Notes under the pieces: generated by a model
Databases searched by the model: none
Seen by the model: only the letters and a program-made list of their open reading frames with translations
Told to the model about the DNA's origin: nothing
Position numbers and translations under genes: made by a program
NCBI GenBank assembly: GCA_949152475.1
Contig: OX424561.1
Location: 29,072,481 to 29,136,480, forward strand
Length of the DNA: 64,000 nt
Source: Terebella lapidaria
Taxonomy: Eukaryota; Annelida; Polychaeta; Terebellida; Terebellidae
Reading direction: 5' to 3'
In this document: positions 47,957 to 59,840 of the stretch, piece after piece
Numbering within the stretch: the stretch's first letter is position 1
Layout of the letters: each line of letters opens with the position of its first letter

Positions 47957-48963
47957 GTACGGAAGCCCGTAGAGGCCAGAAAATGAAAGGTGTGAAAATA
48001 TATAAAACATAATTATCTGTAGGACGTGGCTTGAAATATGAGGAGAATTCTTGTAAAGCAATATACGTATAGCTAATTAGGCCCTAGTATCCAAATAAAA
48101 GTCGTGACATACTGTATTAATGACTATACTGTTTTTAATGAGACAATGATATATTGGGTATTGGGGGAGGGGGGGGGGTTGTTGACATGCAAATTATTCA
48201 ACAAAACTTAACTTTCACACTTAGCATTATATAGGGATCATCAATGAATTCATGTTATTTGTTGTGGCCATGGCAACTGGGCCCTCTGCAATTATGGTTG
48301 CTACCATCGATATATAGGTTAAAGGAAACAAATAAAAACAGTGCATATTCGATGGTGGTGACAAATATTCGTCAAATTATCTGATTAATATTGTGTGTTC
48401 CTTTTTTTCTTAGTTTTTTTCCCGTATGGATTATGTATTGAAAGTTGCCATATGGTCCATAATACCAATCAATGACATGAAAATATGTACATTTCATCCC
48501 CCAAACAAATATTCGTTAATTTTATTGAGGCATTCTTGGGCCATATATGTTACAATATAAATCGGCATTGACCGATCAGAGTCACTTTGCATGTGACTAA
48601 CGCGCACCACTCCTATGGGATGCTGGTATTCGGAGAGGGGGGGGGGGGGAGAAGTTTTTTTTATAAATCCAGGGTTAGTAACTTGATAATATCGACTTAG
48701 TATATCGATAATGTATCTCAAATAAAATGTAAATTTTATTTTATTTTAAAATGAATTTCTATGGATAGACCAAAATGCTGTGTTAAAGCACTAAATAAGT
48801 GGTGGACGCCAGATAATTATGTGGCGGCCGCCAGATAATTATGTGGCGGCCGCCAGATAATTAAGTGGCGGCCACCAGATAATTAATTGGCGGCCGCCAG
48901 ATAATTATGTGGCGGCCGCCACCTAAATATATTTTCACACCTGGCACTAACGGTCTTCCGTAC
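47957..48963. mobile_element. 1.0-kb inverted-repeat transposon inserted in the 147-bp satellite
   Basis: Ends GTACGGAAGCCCGT and ACGGTCTTCCGTAC are inverted, with a second inverted match GGTGTGAAAATATAT / ATATATTTTCACACC inside. AAAA lies on both sides (47953-47956 and 48964-48967). Contains a poly-G tract (48171-48178), a second G tract near 48638-48649 and, near its right end, a 22-bp minisatellite. No transposase frame. Confidence 0.8.
48800..48923 (+). repeat. 22-bp minisatellite with NotI-like GCGGCCGC core, about six units
   Basis: Units of GTGGCGGCCGCCAGATAATT plus AT, repeated six times with few changes (GGTGGACGCC, GGCGGCCACC variants). Each core GGCGGCCGCC is a palindrome. Lies inside the transposon at 47957-48963. 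Confidence 0.85.
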
Positions 48964-49510
48964 AAAAGTAACATTGGTTTCGCTCTACAACACCCCATTT
49001 CCGAGATATCGATGAAAACGAAAAATGTCGACCCAGCAAAAAAATTCAGGTCGAGTTCAAAGTTCATCCATAATACCCCTTAGACATGTATGTCTAGGGC
49101 GGCAAGTCCGAAAATAACGTCCGTTTCGTTCTACGGAGCACCGTTTCCGAGTTATCGCCGAGAACGAAAAATGCCGATTCGGCAAAAAAAAATTCAGGTC
49201 AAGGTCAATGTTCATCCATAACCCTCTTAGACATGTTTGTCTAGGGCGACGAGTAAAATATAACGTCCGTTATATTGACCTCTAGGTCAAAGGTCGGTTG
49301 ACGGATCGATCTCAAAATTAATAGGGTTCTTCCCCCACGAACCTCGGAGCCGGCTCAAATACAATACGTTTCTTCCACAAATCATTTCTGACTAGTGGCG
49401 GTAGATTGGCAAGGATCCATCAAAGCAATCTAAAGTCATCGTCCGGAAACGAAAACGGTGGAAGGAAAAGGAAAAAAAAATTCTGCTAAAACCATAAAAG
49501 CCTATCATAG

Positions 49511-50309
49511 GCCTATGAAGTCCAATAATCTATCCCTCGCCAGGATGGGAATTTCATTCGAACAGCCACGTGAATGCCCTGTAAATCTTCACCAGAAAAT
49601 AATATGTACACAGCAGAACAACCGTAGCCTACTTTGACACCGGAATGTACAAACAGGGCGCATACCCGGGACAGTGATACTGCGATGTGTGCTACATGTG
49701 CGCTGTTCGCACGATATAAAGTTTACTCTGATCCTTATCGATGTCCTTGTCGTTGAAACATGTGTCTATCCGACAGTTTTAAGCACACGAATGCAACGCC
49801 ACTTGTCTTTTGCCAAGGATAACTCCTCTTAATTGTTGACGTTATGGTTATGTATTTTACAAAGGTCGACATGCATCGATTGCCATCGAGCACGTACTGA
49901 GGCTCAAAGGAGTAAAACACACGCTATATATAATGTGTGAAACTTCATAGTCAGCTTTCAGTGAATTATATTTGTTCCTGATTCGTTTAAAATGTATCGT
50001 AAAACATAAATTTCATTTAGCGCATATATGTACAGGTAAATAGGGCCAAAACAAACACTTCCTGGTAGGCCGACGTCCATAATTGTGGTTGTGGGTATTG
50101 TGTCTGGGTGACCTCAGTGTCCGGGATTCAACCTGAGGTGCGAATCATCTACTAGGCCTAATATGTACAATCACATGTGGTGTTGTATTAGGCCTACACT
50201 TCGAAGCATACAGTGTACAACATGTTTCTGCGTTGTGTTGTACCGTCTTTGATGAGGAACTCTCCATGTAGCTAACTCTCCATGTGCTCTGACACTAGTG
50301 ACTCAAAGG
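49511..50309. repeat. Duplicated non-coding segment upstream of gene D
   Basis: Counterpart of 35107-35350 and 37030-37424, sharing CACGTGAATGCCC, GTGCTACATGTGCGCTGTT, GTAGGCCGAC and GTGTCCGGGATTC. Closest to gene D it preserves the region that in gene C encodes the N-terminal extension. Here that frame (ATG at 50222) stops after 17 codons, next to a small direct duplication of AACTCTCCATGT. Confidence 0.6.
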
Positions 50310-53300
50310 ATGGTTGCCACGATTACGATATCACCCAGTCGACTTTTAGTGGACGAGCAATGGTCGCTGACCGTGAAAGGTCTGGACCCATCGCAGAGAA
50401 TCACACTGCTCTGTCGTCTGCACGAACCGAACATCAAACTCTCCGCGCATGCGCACTACGTCAGTGACGTACGCGGCGTTGTTGACGTCACCACAATGGC
50501 GGCCGAGAACGGTAGTTATGCAGGTAAGCTGCAGCCCTGAAAATCATACCGAATTCTATCTTACGGTATTTAATTCAGTTACAGGTTGTAATTGATTGCG
50601 AATTTAGATGCCTCATGCTCATGCGATATTCATGACTTTGTTTCCTGGGTTGCCACGTTTTCCATATTCACTGTCCGGAATCCGTTTCGGCAGAGGATAT
50701 TGGGAAACGATATTTTTCGGTTGGGAAACGATATGTTCGATTGGGAAACGCCAAGCTGCAAGGGGGTATGTGTTGTTTTCCTCAATAAAGTATGAAAAAA
50801 TAGGTATAATCGTTGATCAGAAGAAAGACAAACATGCGCTGATGTTGTATAAAGTCTTCAGTGTCGACCAAACCTGCTATACTTGAAGTAATATCGTTTT
50901 TGTGACGTGAAATGTGATGAAAATCACACCGAAAATCAACAAATGAACACTGATGATTAAATATGTGTCTGATGGACACAAAAAGTAAAACGAGTCAAGA
51001 GAAAGGTGTATTACATGATCCCCACCGAAAAGAAACATTTTACAACGTCTCATTAATAAATGTTTGCTGATTTTCTGAACCATTGATGATTCGGTGGGTA
51101 AACGATACTGTTCCGATTGGACAACAGTTCTGATATAGATGTTTCGATTAGTAAACGATATTTTATTGGAAATGTATGGCCCGTTAAGGCTCGTTTTTGG
51201 CTATTATTCATTCATACTTATTATTTCTTCCAACAGATGGCGTCTTGTGGCCTAAACGCCAGGTGTTATAACTGTCATTCCAAGTTTGAGGACTCTAACC
51301 ACATTGTGAAGCACTCATTTGACAAACACCAAGAAAAAAACCTTTTCAACACTGAGACCCGCTGTGGACAAGGAAACAGGGAAAAATTAGCTTAGAAATA
51401 TTACCGGAGAACTGTACAATGTTAAGGTCTCAAAGTCTGCAATGGTAATTTTTCAACAATGTCTGCCCAAAGGGACATTATTTTCTATATGCTTACAATT
51501 GATTCTTAAGTTGGAAAGTCGATAATGAGCGAGATATCAGCCATTTCGTGCTCGGACAAAAAAAAATGTCAAAGGTCAACTTCAAGCTTATGAGAATATT
51601 CGGCATATGTCATTTCCTATATGTCAACAATTGATTCCTAAGCTGTAAAGTTGATAATAACCGAGATATTAGCCACTTTGTTGTCTGACCTTGAGGTAAG
51701 ATCAAAGGTCACGAAAACTCCACAATTGATTCCTCAGCTGTAAAGTCGATAATAAGCGATATATTGGCCATTTTGTGCTCTGACCTTGAAAAATGAGATC
51801 AAGGCCAAATTCAAGGTCATCAAGAAATTTGACGTATATCATTTCCTGTATGTCCACAATTGATTCCCAAGCTATAAAGTCGATAAGGAGCGAGATATTA
51901 GCCATTTTGTCCTGTGACCTTGAAAATTAGGTCGAATGTGAAATTCAAGGTTATGAGAATATTCATTTATATCATTTCCTCTATGTCCACAATTGATTCC
52001 TAATCTCTAATCTCAATATTGAGTGAGATATTAGCAATAATATGTTCCATTATAAAGCACAAGAGAATTTAACATGGGAAAGTCCCTTTGGGCCAAGTTT
52101 GGGCCAAAATGGCCCACTTTGAGCGATTCAAGGGCAAAGAAACTCAGGCATGTCGCAAAGGTACATAAGGGTGATCTCTTCAAACGACATTCTGAAACCG
52201 TCTGAACAGTTTTTGAAAAAATGGCCGCCAAAGACCAAATTTGACCAATTTTCTGACAAAAAAGGGCGCTTTGACCTTTCGAGGTCATTGAAGGTCAAAT
52301 TTAAGATCACCACCGAAACCACAATATATGATTTCCTATTTGAATGTGCCAATATGTAAGCTCCATCTTTAAGTGTTCTAGGAGTTCACTCCATATAGCT
52401 CCCATTGTGAAGGAAAAATTGCGTGAAATCCAAAAAAGTTTTCAAAGGGGGAAATTTTTTTGGTTGGATACCATAGTGACTTGATTTGGGACGAAAAAGT
52501 TTTTTTTTTCACCAACCTGTCGAAAATTCAAAATGGCCGCCACATGCAGACCGGCGATTCAAGGGCAACAAAACTTATACACTTCAGATAGGTACATAAG
52601 AGGAATCTTTTTAAACAAAAATCTCAAAACTGATCGGACAGTTTTTGAGAACACAGCTAAAAATTTTGGGCCTTTTGAGCCTAAATATTGGGCCTATCGA
52701 GGCACTTCATCTTAATACACATTGTCAAGGACCCAAATTAGCATGTTTTGAAACAAAAATCTCGAAACTTTTTCTATTATGTCGAGCCGGGCACATGATT
52801 CACCTTATTTCACACCCAAAATGTTGTGCATACAGTCATATAATTAATAATTCACTCGAGGTAACCTTTCACTAAAGACCACACAGTATTGCTTGTGTAT
52901 AACAGTTGATCTCGTATTTCATATGTACAAAACTTTGCGTTTCTCAATCGAAACAGCATGGTTTACCAACCGGCGCCTTCTCTATACGTATCGTTTACCC
53001 ACCGAAACATCAATGGTTCAGAAAATCAGCAAACATTTATTAATGAGACGATGTAAAATGTTTATTTTTGTTGGGGATCATGTAATATACCTTTCTCTTG
53101 ACTCGTTTTACTTTTTGTGTGCATCAGACACATATTTAATTATCAGTAGTCATTTGTTCAAAACGGAGTGATTTTCATCGCATTTCATGTCACAAAAATG
53201 ATATTACATCAAGTATAGCAGGTTTGGTCGACACTGGAGGCTTTATACAACATCAGCGCATGTTCGTCTCTCTTCTGATTAACGATTACACCTATTTTTT

Positions 53301-56300
53301 ATACTTTATTGAGGAAAACAACACATACCCCCTTGCAGCTTGGCGTTTCCCAATCGAACATATCGTTTCCCAACCGAAAAATATCGTTTCCCAATATCCT
53401 CTGCCGAAACGGATTCCGGACAGTGATATTGGTTGTGTCAGTGTTTTCCAAAGCCTCATTGCACATTGCTTACCTGGTGTTTAACAATGATTGTGGGGAT
53501 TTCTTCTATACGTGTATCACTATTATAATTGTCATCATTTTTCGTTATTATAGATTTTTGTGTGACACTATTTGTTAATACTGTTTGTAGGAATTGAGCC
53601 TATGGGACTGATCTGGAGTCTCACTCAAGAGCCTGGACAGAGACCTGGCAAACGCCTCCTTAACCTTGACGTACAGGATCCGCTGATTGCAAACGTCTAC
53701 GTTCTGGACGGTTTTCTGGACACTGCCAAGGCTTTAGACTCGGTGGACAGTGGCAATGCAATGGCTTCGACGTCATGCGAGAGAGGTTACATGGCGGACG
53801 GTGTAACTCGAATACCAGTAAATGAAGGGAGCCTGCAAGGAACTTTGTTCATTCCAAAGGGTATGTGCACGTTATTAGGTCATATACCTATCACAGAAAA
53901 AGAATGATGCTGGTATTTCTTGGTGAAATTGTATATTTCAGACCTGAAGTTTGCTTGAGTTACACATTTTATTATTCCAAATATATATATATTCTTGTTA
54001 AGGGCGAAAGTTTAGTCTGTTGAAATGCTACCAGGATTTTCCACACATGTCTTCGTGACTTGCACCTACCTGCAGGCCGTGGTCCGTTTCCCGGAGTATT
54101 AGACTTTTTCGGAGCAGTGGTAGGGCTGTACGAGTATAGACCTGCCTTACTGGCATCTAGGGGTATTGCAACCTTTGCCGTCAGATATCTGACAGAGGAC
54201 GGATCTGGATTCAGCATGTGCACGAATGTTGACCATTTCGTGGTACGAACAAACTTGTTTCATTTACAGTTATATTACTAGTTAATAGTACAGTTATTAA
54301 TATTAGTACTTCATATATAACTCTGTACTGAATACGTCTCTGGATATTCCTTGTGTAGGTTCGAAAAATATTGTATAACTAGTTAGGAATATTCTATCAA
54401 TAGGATTTTTTTCATAATTATTTTGTAGACGGCAGTTGATTACTTATTGAGTCACCCGAAGGTACAGAAACCGTATGCCGGCGTGATTGGTGTCTCAAAG
54501 GGTGCTGAGAATGCACTTCTTCTAGCCACTTTTTGTAATAAGGTAGATATTCTGATATATTGTTATGTATTCTACTAATATTATTCACATATTAGTGTAA
54601 CTTTTCACATTTGTATAGAAAACTCAAACATATAAATACACATACATGTACGTTACGTCATTCTAATATTCATATGTGCTCACAACGTAAAGTTTTAGGT
54701 ACTTTCAGTCGGAGAGCTGATTTGAAAGCTTTGTTCATCGAAGCATCAAATGAAATTCATAGCAATAAGTTTTATTCAAATTATCACAAAGTAAACTCCA
54801 CGACGACATTAAAATATTAGACAATATGGATTTTGGGGCAAATATAGTGTACATATAGGCCTAATGTACATTAAATATTGGATATTAAAATCAAAATCAG
54901 AACATTTAGATAATTTTCGATTTAAAATTCAAATATGTGTAAATATAGGCCTAAATGTCGTATACCATACATGTATAATCCAGATAAAAGCCTGTGTTGC
55001 GATTTCATCCTTCGACCTCGTAACGATGACTGACTACACATTTGACTCTGAAACGATTCCTGGAAAAAGGTATAGCAATCATATCTGTAAATCGTAACGT
55101 ATTTTTGCTCTGTCCATCTACACGTAAAATGTTGTATCAGTGCATTTTACAACAATAAAACAATACACAAGTTCTCACATTTGTAGGCCTATATCAAAAT
55201 TTATTAATTCATGATCACAGTACATGACATGTACATATATTTACAGTTACAGACACCATTCTAATTATTATAGAAACAAAAATACTTTTTCAGCTTGGAC
55301 TTTGCTGGAGGAGATATTACCGAGGAAGGAATCAATTTCACCAGAATAAATAACCCCTCAGAGGAGGAACGAAAGCCTCATCAAATACCGGTAAATAGGA
55401 AGAGATTATCCAATCATAATCAATGTTTGGATAATTCCAAAGTGATATTTTACACATATGTAGCATATTTTTGGACAGGACCTCCCCAAAACAATGCACG
55501 TAGCCACTTACATGACACAACTACACTCACACGCCACCGTACCCATACTTGCATGCACAAGACACGATCGATACTCACATTCCATTCACGCGCATCCATG
55601 ACAACATAGAGAAATTACAGACGAGAATACAACACGTGCACAGATGACTTCACATTCAACTAATCAGACACAACTTCCGCAACACTAGGCGGGAAAACTA
55701 GCGGCTTGGCCGAAAAAGCGCGTCGCGCCGCGCGTCGCGCCAGCGCGTCGCGCCGCGCGTCGCGCCAACTAGCAGATTTTAGGTACAAGTTCACCACATG
55801 GCAGACATTAAGTTTGGCAACTTTGGCTTGAGTCCACGCACGAAGTTCATAATAAAACGGCTGTCTACACCGACAAAGACGTGTACAAGAGTGCACATAG
55901 AACTTTGGCAAAATCATAAAATATACAGTGTGGAGAGAAGAACCGAAAATGATTCTTCTGTGACCTTAGCCTATCTGGCGATTAGCTTTGTCTAATGGGC
56001 GAAGTGCACTGGCGCAGGCGAAGACGAAGCGAAGGTACGAAATGAAACCAAAACTAAAACTAGTATACACAGAGTTCTGGTAAATTGCGGTTTGTATTTT
56101 TTGGCTGGTGAAGTGGTGATCATCTTCGGAATCTCTTGGGGGTACAGACGAAAGCAAGACGAAGCGAAATGAGTGAAAACTATAGTGGTAATTCAACCGA
56201 CGAATACTGTATGGGAATACTGTACTGTATTACAAAGGATTGCATTATGGGCAAAGCGTTTAGTAATACTTCAATAATTGTTCACGATAAAGCCTAAGTA

Positions 56301-59300
56301 AAGTCAAAATAGATGTTCGAATTTTATATTTCATATTGAAGAACACATTGAAATATACAGATTCTTTTTTTACAAAATCGATTTATCTTCATTAGTTATC
56401 GAAATATGAAACTTTTTGTGGGCAATATAGGCCATATTTTCACTTTGATATTTTGCCTCATTAGCTATTATAATTAGTATTCATGACGTCACACCGGGAT
56501 ACTGATTTTAATTAGTGATTAAGAGTGTCATTCTGACGTAGATTTGCATGGTATCACAAATGTATATTATCGGAAGATGTAGCTATATAAATTTATACCA
56601 TGATTATAGAGTGGTACACCAGCATAGCAACCATTCCTTTGATACTGCCTCTAGCAACCATGGTTGCTAAGAGCGTAACTCACAGCCTAAAGCAGATAAA
56701 GCAGAACTGGTTTCATAAAGCTTTGTACGAGATAAATAAATGAAGATAATTGATCATTGTGGTTTTTACGGCGTGCAATTATCATAATTAGTTCCAAAGT
56801 TATGAGGACTTTTATTACAGTTTTAGGCTGTGAGTTACGCCCTTAGCAACCATGATCAGTGCGATGTCCTTTTTCGTGTGTTAAAAATGAGTTCTGAGAT
56901 CATACTTAGGGCCTATGTAGGTTTATAATGAATAACGATTTGGAAATCATGCAGATAGATAATCAGGTCAAGTTGAGTAAATGTATTTAAAAATTCATTT
57001 ATTTTTTTTATTTTTTATTTATTGCAATATCGCTGGAGAAACGATCAAGCAATACATTGCAACATTGCACGCACACGCAATGACAACAGTAAAATATGTT
57101 ATTGGCGTGAAAGTTGTCCCTGGTATTGTGTATATTGGTTTTGTGTGCCTCTGCGATATACTTGTAGGTCTACATGCGCATTAGCAACAGAGGAGGACAA
57201 GTTGTAATGATCTGAGCAATACTATGCTCAGCATGGTGACCTCCATAATTATTCATATCAAAAACATACATACCTTTCCGTTGATAATAAAAGCTAAAAA
57301 ATCAGAATCTTGTCGTTTGTATGAATTAACCAAGCGTTTTTAATAAAGTTTTTTATTGTCATCATCAAAATCTGGTTGGGTTGTTCGTGATAGGTTGATA
57401 CTTACATTAGCCCCCTGAGTGGGTCGAGTAGATGTCATCATTATTAAGTGTAATGTATCTATCAACCTATTACCGCTTATAGCCAGATTTGGATGATACC
57501 AATAAAAACCTTACATCTAACACCTTCAGAATAGAAACAAAGCCCGACCAAACATTCATATCTGAAGCCACACTGGCGTCATCAGGAGCAGTCAGTGTGT
57601 AATTATATTTGTTTCTACTGTACACCAGATGGAGTAAGTGCACATCTGCTCAACAACTTATTAAACCAATTTAGAAATTCAAAACAAACATGTATCAGGC
57701 TCTGCGTATATTTTGTGCGAGAGAAGAAAGTCAAAGTCAAGCCCCCCCCCCCCCCCTCCCCCACTCCCATATCTACCAGGGCATTCCATTGAAAGACGAC
57801 GACTATTATATCATTTATCTGTTAGGAGTACATTTAGTTTTTAACTCCGTCGAACACCGAAATTATAAATTGAATTTATTTATTTTTCACAAGAAAATAC
57901 TAATCACATCAACACAATATTTAGAAATGCCAAGAAAGAGGAAGAGAAGAAGAGGAAACTCCTTCTGAAAGTTGTAACGCAGCAATATATAGATATTTAT
58001 TTAGTTGCATACCAGTACTGAGAATGTGTCAAACTAATCAAGCTATCTTCTGAACGAGATTAAGTCCTTCAAATTTTCAATCATTTTATTTGTCTCAAAA
58101 CTAATTTCTGTTCAAATTCTGTTGAATACAAAAAATATTTCTCAATGAATATATATGTGTGCGTATTTTATGTATATTCAGTGTGGCCCTACGTAATTCA
58201 CACATTGTGAAATGCATTACTTGGTAATGGTGATAGATCTATATCAATTAAAATTATTATCACACTGTTTTCTCTCTGGCGGCTAAACACAGTGATTGAA
58301 TTAAGCACAGCTGTACCACAATGTGGGTGGGTTGAAGGGGGGGGGGGGGGGGGTGTTAAGCCCCTCGTTTATGACAGGGTACACATGAAAATTTTAATTT
58401 CATACTTTCGAATCCCCTTCACATCCCTGGCCAGATAGCGGGATAAGGAAACTTGATTCCATTTCTAGGCCTACTTTCGCTTCGCCTTCGCCGAATATTT
58501 GAAGCCTCGCGATGTCATCCGTATGTACGAAGTGCCGTGTACGCGTTGACCAGCTGCTGCCACCGACTGCACGAGGATGGGATGAATGGTTACCAGTTAC
58601 TTTTGTACAAAAGCCGTCAACACAAATTTCGAAAGCTCGGAGCCGATTTCGCATATTATCATAGATAGAGATTGATGAAGTGTTCAAGTGTATGAACTCA
58701 TTGATTCAGCCAGGTCCACATCTGTGCTGCATTTTCAATTAAACCCGAAGCAACATAGGCTATAGTGGACATAAAATCAGGCAAGGCCTAAATCTAGAAT
58801 CTAGTACTCGGCGAATAATACTATTCACGTAGGCCTATTCAAATGATACGTAGTTGGCGCGACGCGCGGCGCAACGCGCGGCGCGAAGTACTTGCGCGAC
58901 GCGCCTTTTCCGCCAAGCCAAAACGAGCAGCCATGACACCTTCTCCAGAGACTTCGAGCGAAGAGCGAATTCTGAACTGAGAGTGAAAACGTGTACCGTG
59001 ATCATAGAGTGGATAGAACACGAGAATTATTGTACAAGAATATCAAGAGAATTACCTTGTGGGGACTATTTCGTTCAAGTTGGGATAAATTGTCATATCA
59101 GACTTAGGGACCGTGAATGGTGCGGAAGGACATTGACGTCGCGTTTGTTTGAAATAAATTGACGTTCTAAAAGACCGCAGTCGTTCTTCAAAACCGATAC
59201 AGCCCGAAGAATCGTTGTTATCACAAATACATGTATTTTTCCCTTCAATTTCGTAGGTTGAGCGCAGTTCAGCGAAATTTCTACTAATTCACGGTGAAGA

Positions 59301-59820
59301 CGACCAAAATACTCCATCCATAGCATCAAAATTCATCGCTGACCGTCTCCATAGCAACCAGAAGTATCGCCTTTTGGTGTATCCTGGGGCAGGTCATCTC
59401 ATTGAGCCGCCATACAGTCCACATTACAGAGCAACATACAACCCTCTCATGCGTCAGTTCTGACTTGATGAATAATAGTGATGAATACTGTTTAATAAAT
59501 AAATAAGTGATGGGTATCTAAAAAAAAGTACTTAGTTTTCAAAAAAAAATCTGGTATAATTTCGTCAGCATTATTGGAAAACTTACGAGGAATTCTCGTG
59601 TTCTATCCACATCCTGCTGACGTATTCTTTATGTTCATACGATGTATTCGAATTGTGTATTTGAATGATGATATTGGTGTTTTCAGGCAGTGTAGTTGTG
59701 TGGGGTGGAGACACGAGACAACATGCCAAAGCACAGGACTCTGCTTGGAAGGAAGTCTTAAACTTTTTCAAAACCACACTCACACCTACAAAGTCCTGGC
59801 AACATAATGCTCGATTGTAA
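50310..59820 (+). CDS. Acyl-CoA thioesterase / BAAT family, gene D (eight exons, intact)
   Basis: Join 50310-50523, 53591-53860, 54076-54242, 54429-54542, 54984-55069, 55294-55390, 59257-59452, 59687-59820; 425 residues with every junction in frame. N-terminal domain [45 protein letters not shown]. Hydrolase domain [15 protein letters not shown], Ser240 in GVSKGAE, Asp in HGEDD (331-332), His363 in [28 protein letters not shown]. The C-terminus is HNARL; ARL fits the PTS1 consensus (S/A/C)(K/R/H)L, so import into peroxisomes is plausible. Ser at the elbow favours thioesterase activity. Near-identical to gene C in exon sequence. Intron 1 (3.1 kb) and intron 6 (3.9 kb) are swollen by transposons (50669-53425 and 55703-58919). 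The corresponding introns of C are 4.7 kb for another reason (satellite) and only 0.1 kb. Confidence 0.87.
51237..51395 (+). CDS. C2H2 zinc-finger fragment carried by the transposon
   Basis: ATG directly after CCAACAG (a possible splice acceptor). The 52 residues contain CYNCHSKF, then [11 protein letters not shown]-x2-C-x12-H-x4-H, a complete C2H2 finger. A single N-terminal finger is common in transposase-related proteins of animal DNA transposons. The frame ends shortly before the nested repeat, so the rest of the protein is missing. Likely the residue of the autonomous parent. Confidence 0.5.
   Translation: MASCGLNARCYNCHSKFEDSNHIVKHSFDKHQEKNLFNTETRCGQGNREKLA
51400..52867. mobile_element. 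GGTTACCGG-family repeat element, copy 6, nested in the transposon
   Basis: Starts TTACCGGAGAACTG and ends near GAGGTAACC. Interior minisatellite with TTGATTCCTAAGCTGTAAAG and GACCTTGAAAATTAGGTCG. Right-hand segment with CAAAATGGCCGCCA. Nested inside 50669-53425, so it is the younger of the two there. Confidence 0.65.
55703..58919. mobile_element. 3.2-kb transposon with GCGCGTCGCGCC-rich inverted ends in intron 6 of gene D
   Basis: Left end GGCTTGGCCGAAAAAGCGCG, right end complementary (CGCGCCTTTTCCGCCAAGCC). Subterminal arrays of GCGCGTCGCGCC follow, up to GCGCCAACTA / TAGTTGGCGC. The outside flanks read AAAACTAGC (55694-55702) and AAAACGAGC (58920-58928), a nine-base target duplication with one difference, as in Mutator-like elements. 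No recognised transposase. A poly-C run (57741-57756) and a poly-G run (58339-58353) lie inside. Confidence 0.75.
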
Positions 59821-59834
59821 TGTATGGATGACGA

Positions 59835-59840
59835 AATAAA
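59835..59840 (+). terminator. Poly-A signal AATAAA of gene D
   Basis: GAAATAAACATA lies 15 bases after the stop of gene D, in the same position relative to the stop region as in gene C. Confidence 0.55.

Larger units (their letters stand above)
47686..49300 (+). repeat. 147-bp satellite array upstream of gene D, interrupted by a transposon
   Basis: Same unit as the array in intron 1 of gene C. Landmarks at 47762 and 47889, then 49045 and 49193 (148 apart). The gap is an insertion (47957-48963). With it and one target copy removed, 47889 to 49045 becomes 145. The array is shorter than the one in gene C, has fewer units, and is followed by the same tail (49300-49510). Confidence 0.85.
50669..53425. 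mobile_element. 2.76-kb transposon with ~440-bp inverted repeats in intron 1 of gene D
   Basis: Ends CACTGTCCGGAATCCGTTTC and its complement, flanked by ATATT on both sides (50664-50668, 53426-53430). The inverted repeats extend to about 51110 and 52985. Each carries three spaced copies of TTGGGAAACG near the tip. The interior contains a 52-codon zinc-finger frame (51237-51395) and a nested GGTTACC-family element (51400-52867). The superfamily is not clear: CACTG ends recall CMC/Chapaev, but the 5-base target does not fit well. Confidence 0.8.
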
